A stretch of 64,000 nucleotides of DNA from Scatophagus argus (taxonomy: Eukaryota; Chordata; Actinopteri; Scatophagidae), in the NCBI RefSeq assembly GCF_020382885.2, contig NC_058514.1:13130249-13194248 (forward strand), given 5' to 3'. The stretch's first letter is position 1; the number at the start of each line of letters is the position of its first letter. A model generated the notes under the pieces. That model was not told the DNA's origin, did no database searches, and saw nothing but the letters and a program-made list of their open reading frames with translations. The translations under genes and the position numbers were made by a program. Below, piece after piece: positions 53,263 to 64,000 of the stretch.

Positions 53263-54629
53263 CCATTTCAAAATAAAATCGTTCGCCGCGACCAGGTGTT
53301 TTTTTTTTTTAAATGACAATTTTCAAGATAAACGGACAATGATGAGCTTAGTGCTGATCATAGTAGAGAACGGCAAAAATATTTAATTCTATATTATATA
53401 GACAGCTTATAGAGTTAGTTATATTCACATACGCATGCATAGATAGATTTCCAAGTTTGTGTTTCAATACAGCGACACATCTAATTTAATAGGAAATTCA
53501 ACTTGGTTCCACTCTAAGTATAGAAAACTGTAGTCAACTTGACGAGGCCGAGGGTAGCGAAGGAAATGCAGAACGAAACAATGCTAAGCCTATCTTTATT
53601 TGAATAGTTTTCCTTTCCGTTCTTTCTTGTTAAATCATTTCATTGCAACACTTTGGCTTTTCAGCTGTCCAGCCCTTCAGTACTGTGCTTTTAATTTCAA
53701 TACCGTCTCTTCCCAGTTTCAGTCAATCTTCAACGACATACTGAACATACAGATACTGGCTGATACATACATTTAATTAAGAAAATAAAGTAATTAAACC
53801 AAACAAAAGTGTTTAAAAAAGAAAAGAAAAAAAAACCCTGATAATAATCCAGCTATTAAAAATATCTGTCACATCTTATAGTTGAGTACATAAATACATA
53901 TAATACATTTCAAATAATCCTTAAAATAACACTTTACTCGCTGTTATTTTTTTAGGATGACAATTTTAATTAACGGCATTCCGATTAACAATTAATGTTC
54001 TTAATTGGCTGTGTTTACAGAATACTCTTACTAATTAATCAGTCCTTCCCTGATCTGATTGATGTTAAAAGGACATGTATTGATATTAATACCCATAATA
54101 TGTGACAAGCGGAGACAGAAAATGGGAAATTGGGCTTCAATTGGACGACTAACACGACCAGCAATGACATAAATTTTTAGTTGTTTGGCTCCGCCTGCTG
54201 GATAAAAGCTGCAGCGACTTTCATTAATTTAATGCCATGTTGAAATTTGATCACGACTGATTATAAAAGACAAGAGTCGGTGGCTAAATAAAGATTATTA
54301 TTTATTATTATTATTTGAATAAACTATATATTGCTGGTTAACACTGTTATTGTGTTTATCCAGCATTTTTTAAAATCATGCATTATGCATGTTCAAAATT
54401 ATGCAATAGAACAGATATTTGTCATACAAAATTACATACTGTTGGAAGGCATGATTAATCATTTTCCTCAGAATAACAACGCTGTATGGACTTGTATGAA
54501 GAATAACCTCGAGTGTATTGACAGTGTAGGAGGGTGTGTGTGTGTTGATCATCACTGGTCTTTGCCCCACTCAGACACTCGTCGTGTAGTTAACCGTAGG
54601 ATCACACCGGCGTACAACCTGACTGAGAA
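53263..54629. other. cdk17-phyh divergent intergenic region
   Basis: A 1.4 kb AT-rich spacer between the cdk17 promoter and the phyh start codon. I see no gene, TATA box or clear PPAR element. The phyh 5' UTR must lie at its right end. Confidence 0.5.
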
Positions 54630-58197
<3,568 letters not shown>

Positions 58198-58900
58198 ACG
58201 CCACAGACTGCTAAGAAAACTGCAGGGTGACTAATCACTGAGCTGGAGATCGATATGGTGACTGGATAAGAAGCATCAGGCCACAGAAAGTGTTCAAGGC
58301 CGCCTTTGAATACACTTAAAAGGAATCATAAAGAAATTATGAATAATTTTTCTCATCGTACAATCCCCAATTTCCTTTTTTTAGTGGAGGAATGTCATTT
58401 TTAGATCACTTACACTTGACTAAATATCAGTTAAGACATGTCACTGCACAGTCCTTGGGAGAATAAAGCACCTGACCGTCAGTACACCCCCTGCTACTTG
58501 CTCTATTGTGCGACACAGTTAAGCAGTAAAACATTGTGATCAATCCTGAAATGTCCATCAAGATGTTTGAAGAGAATGTAGAGGAAAAGGATGTTTATTG
58601 CACATAGTTCACATGTTGATTAAAAAAAGTAAGAAGTGTTGCGTATGAGAGAGAGAGAGAGAGCGGTGGAGTGAAGCTGACAGAGAGATAAAGTAGAGTA
58701 AGTGATGTTCTTGTCAAGTAACACTAACAGGCCTTAACCCGAAACTGCCTTATAAACATATCAGTGTGTTAATGTTCTGGTGTCTGTTGATGTGATGCTT
58801 TCAACAGTTTGACGTGGAGTGGATGGACGTTTGTTTTTGTTTTATAGAATCATGCTGTGACAAATGAAATATCTGAATAATAAAAAAATGACTGGTACAA
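58198..58900 (+). other. phyh: phyh 3' UTR
   Basis: Sequence from the phyh stop codon to just past the AATAAA at 58879. It contains a short GA run (about 58649-58662) and no coding content. Confidence 0.6.
58879..58884 (+). terminator. phyh: phyh poly(A) signal AATAAA
   Basis: An AATAAA about 680 bases after the stop codon, followed within 40 bases by the GT-rich element CTTGTTGTTTCGTC. Confidence 0.65.
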
Positions 58901-60314
58901 TAATAGAGACCTTGTTGTTTCGTCTAAAGCTTCAGGCGCAGTAATTTATTGTTAACATCTGTACATCATACACAATCACCTAATTCGTGACATAAACAAT
59001 ATTTTTGATCACGTTAATCTAGCACTCGATGGGATCTTAATGACATTTTTTTTTCTTCCTGCGTTCTTTGATTAAAGAGACAAGCTCCATTTGGGGACAG
59101 CATGCTCGGATTGCTTTATGTATTTATTGATTGATTTACTGGGAAAACCTGAACTTCACCTTGTCCAACTGATAAATGTGAATCTTTAACTAGAAATCTG
59201 TGTTCCGGTTCATTAGGTTGCTGTAATTATGTAACTTTGCACACATGTTACAGGTTTACTTTGCAGGATTTTCCTAAAACGGGTTGCCTAGACTCATACA
59301 TAACTCTACTGACTTTTCTTATTTTTTAAGTTTCTCCTGTTGAGTGTCATCCTGAGGTCATCTGGTGCTGATGTTTTGGGTCGGTTGCGATTTGACGACC
59401 TGGCAATAAGGCTCAACAATCACGTATTTTCTCTCCAGAATCCTGTATATTATGTCTATAAAGTCACACACACTGGTCCAAGATACGTTGGTCTCAAAAG
59501 GTTTGGATGTTTTCAAATAGAGGTCTGGTGATTTCCTGGAACCCGACAGTGGAGCCACCCAAAAAAACACCTGATCCAGCACAACTAAGACAGTGTGTCT
59601 TTGTTTGAACCCAGAGGAAAGCTCTCAGCTGTTAGTCTAACTAAGAAATGCAGGAAATCCGTTCACAGGAGAGCGAGATATGGAGGCTTTATTGCAGTCA
59701 GCTACACTGAAGGTGACAAACTGCCTCACACACACACACACAAACCCTTCAGTCTATGATATGAACAACCATCAGATAAGCTTTAGGAGAAGCAGATATA
59801 TTCACAGATTCACACTGACGTATGCAACTCACACACTCACAAAATGTATGTGTATATGCAAATTCTCATGAAGGCGCACACAGCAAATAGTTTCTCACAC
59901 ACATGTCTGACTGCAGGCTCATTTACCACTAAGTGTTTCCCAGACCGCAGAGCAAAGTTGCTGGTTGTCTTTGCCCAGTTTCATTTGCAGGACACATTTT
60001 GAGAATTTCTATCACAGGACAATCATACAGGAAAAACCTCTCAGTTTAAGCAAAGCCGCACACGTTCAATAGCCCGCAGCCTGATGTAGCATTAACAAGT
60101 TAGTGCAATAAGGTATGCAAAACAATGAGAACATTCATACCTGGAATGATAATGAATGGGTCGAGTACAGCATCGAGATGTTACCACCTGCACGCACGCT
60201 TCCTGCAAGAGAATATATGCGTCACTCATACAGAAAGGTAACAATAGAGCATGTCCTTAAATCTTCCTTAAGGGGATTTAGGGTTGATTTCAGCTATAAA
60301 CTTTAATATTTAGT

Positions 60315-60419
60315 GATTTATGTTGTGGGGACTTGCATTTTGTCCTCATAAGCAAGGAAGGTCCTCACAGTGTAACTGTGGAAAGAGATTTTTGTCCCAA
60401 CAACTACTGGAGTACGTGT

Positions 60420-60420
<1 letters not shown>
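60315..60420 (+). repeat. Fragment of a GGGGACTTGCATTTTGTCC dispersed repeat
   Basis: Carries TTGTGGGGACTTGCATTTTG, TCCTCATAAGCAAGGAAGGT and CCTCACAGTGTAACTGTGG. I recall this combination from a common fish repeat. It is followed directly by a CA run, as such elements often are. Confidence 0.45.
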
Positions 60421-60463
<43 letters not shown>

Positions 60464-60465
60464 GT
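60421..60465. repeat. (CA)n-(TA)n microsatellite
   Basis: CA run of about 35 bases ending in a short TA run, at the 3' end of the preceding dispersed repeat. Confidence 0.95.
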
Positions 60466-60818
60466 TTATCAAGGCAGTGGCGCCACCTTGTGTTTTTGAT
60501 GTATAAGATTCATGTCATATACTGTATATTTATATGACTTCTATCTCATACCAAATCTTGGCTTCCATTCTGCTGTCCCCTTCTTGTCACCTCAACCATC
60601 ACTCATCCTTTTCTCCTGTTTTTTTCATTTTCTTCCCCCTGGGCAATTAAAATTCCAGCAGCTTCCCTCCCTTCCCTGAGCATTTCTCTTACTCTTTCTC
60701 CTCCCTCTCCCCCTGTCTCTCCCACCTTCCTCCCTTCCCTCCCTCATCTGTCTCTCTTCTCTCAGTTCAGTTAGGTGTGCTGCTAAGTCCAGTAGAGTTT
60801 TTATTTTTCTCTCTGAAG

Positions 60819-61862
60819 ATGTCTTGGATTCGAATTGTTGTCCTCTCTTTGCTCACCACCCTCCTCGTCCTCACTTGTGAGTACCTTGTCTGGGTTGGTG
60901 GGGAAAAGGTGTGTGTGTGTGTGTGTGTGTGTGGCGGCTGGGGGTTAAGGATTATACATGGTCAGGGGAGATAAGCAGGGTACTGATGCACCAACACATG
61001 CTGTCATCCTTCATCTTTGGTAGTTGTTTTTCTGTATCCTTTTGTTGTTGTTATTGTTTATGTTTATTAGGGTTTTCTTTTGTTTTCTTGTTTTTTTTTT
61101 ATATATATATTTTTGAATGGTTTGAATATGACCTCAGACCTTTTTTGGGCATCAAAATGTGAATATGCTTAACCATAGCAATAGTATTATTTACTTTGGA
61201 GCAATGGAGATCAGTAAGAATCAGTTTGCAAAACTTCTGATAAAGTTGTAAAGGTCAGTTTGTACCAGAAATATTATATTTCCTGTATGAATGCTGAGTT
61301 TACGTTATGGGATATGTGTCCCAAGGACCAATCAGAGCCACTGGGCGTGGTATAGATGATGACAATGAGCAACACAAATCTGACTTGTGAGCGAAGGGAA
61401 CTTTGTCTGCCGAGACATCTTCCAATATTGTACAATGTAATTAGGAAAAATTATGGTTTTAGCTATTTTAAGCCTATTTCAATGTGCCGCATCAAGAATT
61501 TGCAATTAGTGTACATATTTACAAATGTGAGGACAGACTGCGATAGTCTTACAGCTCTGAAAACTAGTGTAAAGACAATAAATTATAATTTCTCCTTTTT
61601 CTTATATTTTAGTTTCCATTGTGGTGGAAAGTGCAGCAGTCCGGGATGACTCAAAAGCTGACCCTCCTAAAGGTGATACCTGTTCAACCTCTTTTGGCAA
61701 TTTCACATAACTTTACTCCACCTGTCGTCCTTATGTGACCTTCATCTTCTGACCTCTGGCTTTTAGGGCCAGCACAGCAGGTGTTCATGCCCGAGTCGGA
61801 CGCATCCAACTTTTTCAAACGCCGCAGTCGCCGCTCAGCCCGATACTATGCTGAGCTCCAAG
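60819..61862 (+). CDS. ucma: Upper zone of growth plate and cartilage matrix associated protein (Gla-rich protein), 5' part; gene continues past the window
   Basis: UCMA/GRP is a small secreted vitamin K-dependent protein of cartilage matrix that binds calcium through many Gla residues. Exons seen: 60819-60876, 61613-61672 and 61767-61862, phases closing, giving the first 71 residues. Residues 1-19 (MSWIRIVVLSLLTTLLVLT) are a signal peptide. FMPESDASNFFKRRSRRS (46-63) matches the family's FMQESDASNFLKRRGKRS block. RRSRR at 58-62 is the basic processing site before the Gla-rich part. The Glu-rich Gla exons (YYEEQRNE-type) are not found before 64000, so the gene is cut by the window edge after donor GTAAGC at 61863. 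It follows phyh on the same strand, as in human 10p13. Which teleost copy (a or b) this is cannot be told. Confidence 0.88.
60909..60933. repeat. (TG)n microsatellite in ucma intron 1
   Basis: TG run starting 33 bases after the ucma exon 1 donor. Confidence 0.9.
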
Positions 61863-64000
61863 GTAAGCCCTTTAGTATCAGTTTTACATATTTATTAAGA
61901 TATAACGGGCAGAAATCCTGCAGGATCAGGAGTAAAGCGTGGGCTCTGTGGCTTGAAAAGAGGGGCTATATTTATTTATATTTGGTGGCATGTCTGGTTT
62001 ATTTGCTGTATTGTTTTCTGAGTGGTTTATGTGGCCGCATTTCAGACAGCCTAAAATAAAGAATGTTTGGCCTCCTGTAGACAGCTCGCGTGTGTGAGCG
62101 TGTGCGTTGGTTTGCTGGTTTGTAGTTGGACTCTGAAGTCGATATGGTTTGAGGTTCTGACTGCAAGCTGTGAAAGATCAAGAGAAAAATAGGAAGGGAG
62201 TAATGGAAACTCAAGCAGGTGTACAGTAGCAGCTCTTAAATCTCACACTCAAACACACACACACACACACACACACGACTCAAGCTGGAGGCTGTAGCGG
62301 GAGTCACAGGGTAGTATGGAGAAGGTTCTTACTCTCTCAGTTTCTGGATACAATAAAATCATTCTTTCAGGACCACTGCAAGCATCCTGTCCGATACACA
62401 ACGCCAAAAGCACTCAAACCACCAAACATACAAATGAGAAGCCAGATAGGACAATTCTGCAAACACAAAGGAACTTAGCTTATTATACTCTATCTGCAAA
62501 ATAACTTTTCAAAAACTAAAAAACAGGATTCCTCTATTCCTTTAGCTGAGATAAAAACAAAATAATGCTAAACTTAACAAATATTTTCGAATCACAGTGA
62601 AGTATATCCTTGTTAATTTATGACTGTTGCTGCTGGAAAACCAATCAGAGAAGCCCATGTGTGCCCCTCAGCAGGCCTCCCGAGACTGGCTGTGGGTCAT
62701 TTCACCTTGCCATCAGAGCACCAAACAGGCCCACATTCTTGGAAAAAAAATAAAACACTAAAAAGGCTGATTATGTTTCTTTTCAGTTCAGTTCATGAGA
62801 ACATTGGGGAGCAATTATGTGACTGTTTGTAAGGACTTTATTTTGCCAAAAAAGTGTTGCAGAGGTTATAGGTCTGAATGCAATGTCTGTGGTTCCATGA
62901 TAACAAATGCAATTTATAGCAATAACTTGGCTGAATTTCATTTGTGAATGTTTGAGATGTATCTGAAAAGCTTTTATTATTTCATCTAATTTGTTGATTT
63001 ACTCAAAGTAGATCAAAGTGAGCTGCCAATGTTAGACCGAAATTTACTAAGGGGAAAAGAGAAGTTCCCTGCTGCATTATCATCATTGATCGCATAACCG
63101 AGTGTGGCTTAAATCTTTTTCATATTCATGGTTGACATTGCAAAGCTTGTGGAGTTTACATAATCTAATTCTAATTCAAGGAATGACTCGTGCTATTACT
63201 CTAGCATACTCTAAAAAGGTCAATCTGCAGTGTTAAAATAAAGACAGAAGTGGACAGAAAGAAACATCACAAACACTTCTTAACAGGCGAGTTGTATTAC
63301 ATGTGAACTCGGTGTGAAGATCAGCGTGAATCATGTTTCCTACAACTAAACCCCAACTCACTGGCTTATGTGGAGGGAAAATAAGTTCTAAGAGTGGATG
63401 CAGATCTGTGTGTTTACATGAAATGTGATGTAATCTGTACACTTTTCAGAAGCTTGTTGTGATTCGAGTTAACTAAAGGACTTTAAGAAAAACACAGACA
63501 GCGCAGTAATGTCTAATGTGTACAGTGGCTGCTCTGTACTTGCATGGGTGGGGATGTTTGTACAGTTATGGAGCAGGTGGCAGGTGTAGATGTTTAAATA
63601 TCTAATGTATTACAACAAGTGGTAGCCTATGGGGTACCTGCACTTATTTGCTCTTAACACCTCATTACTTATGTAAATCAACAATGCAAACATGGGATAT
63701 TTATTTAACCTCGGTTGTGGGGAATGAATCTGTGTACCAAATGTCTCAGCAATCCACCTAGTAATTCTTTAATATTTCACTCAAAACCAAAAATGTCAAC
63801 CTTGTGGCGACACCAGAGGAGTCAGGATCAATAGGGAGGGTGAGGAAAGGGATATTCAGTTGGTTGCAACCTGCACCCTACCACTAAATGTCACTACCGG
63901 ATCCTAAGAAGATAGAACAGTACTGGCTGCACTTGGCACATCTATCAGTATGTGACAAGGTGTATACAGATAAAATTTCTGGTTTACTTACCACAGCTGA
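61863..64000 (+). other. ucma: ucma intron 3 (runs off the window)
   Basis: AT-rich sequence downstream of the ucma exon 3 donor. It contains a CA run (62254-62275) and dispersed repeat sequence at about 63690-63900. No Glu-rich exon was found, so the intron is at least 2.1 kb unless I missed a short exon. Confidence 0.6.
63690..63900 (+). repeat. Dispersed teleost repeat sequence, probably two adjoining pieces
   Basis: Left part: GTGTACCAAATGTCTCAGC, AATCCACCTAGTAATTC, ATATTTCACTCAAAACC and AAATGTCAACCTTGTGGCG, blocks I recall from one common fish repeat. Right part: GGATATTCAGTTGGTTGCAA followed by CCACTAAATGTCACTA, which matches the 3' end of the repeat at 27640-27905. They may be a nested or composite insertion. 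Confidence 0.5.

Larger units (their letters stand above)
58901..60770. other. phyh-ucma intergenic region
   Basis: A 1.9 kb AT-rich spacer between two genes on the same strand. It holds a dispersed repeat fragment (60315-60420), a long CA/TA run and, just before ucma, a pyrimidine-rich stretch (about 60590-60770). No gene is recognised. Confidence 0.5.

Overview
This is a window of vertebrate nuclear DNA, almost certainly from a teleost fish and probably a percomorph. It has long introns with GT-AG splice sites, abundant CA/TG microsatellites, dispersed repeats that I recall from percomorph genomes, and spliced genes whose proteins align residue by residue with well-known vertebrate families. 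There are no bacterial operons, CRISPR arrays, rRNA genes or tRNA genes that I can see. Exon models were built by eye from splice sites, reading phase and remembered family sequences. No search or alignment was run.

Layout from left to right: hcfc2 (minus, 1560-6886, complete), elk3 (plus, 5' UTR exon near 8300-8447, coding 11679-15444, poly(A) signal 16836), cdk17 (minus, coding 20052-36261, non-coding first exon 52911 to about 53200, so a first intron of about 16.6 kb), phyh (plus, 54630-58197, complete, poly(A) signal 58879) and ucma (plus, first three coding exons from 60819, running off the right edge). hcfc2/elk3 and cdk17/phyh are divergent pairs, and elk3/cdk17 converge.

The genes do not form one pathway. 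hcfc2 encodes a Kelch/fibronectin-III chromatin cofactor, elk3 an ETS ternary-complex factor, cdk17 a PCTAIRE kinase, phyh a peroxisomal 2-oxoglutarate oxygenase for phytanic acid, and ucma a secreted cartilage Gla-rich protein. In human, the first three lie on 12q23 and the last two on 10p13, so the window crosses a boundary between two human synteny blocks.

I found no new multi-gene system. The observations most worth checking are: a probable minor-spliceosome (U12-type) intron 1 in phyh; two mutually exclusive C-termini in hcfc2; a well-formed cryptic exon or small membrane-protein reading frame inside cdk17 intron 4; a perfect double-ETS palindrome at the cdk17 promoter, next door to an ETS-factor gene; a short upstream reading frame in the elk3 leader; and several dispersed elements, including a 256-bp element with near-perfect terminal inverted repeats flanked by TA and a family of about 600 bp present in up to four copies.
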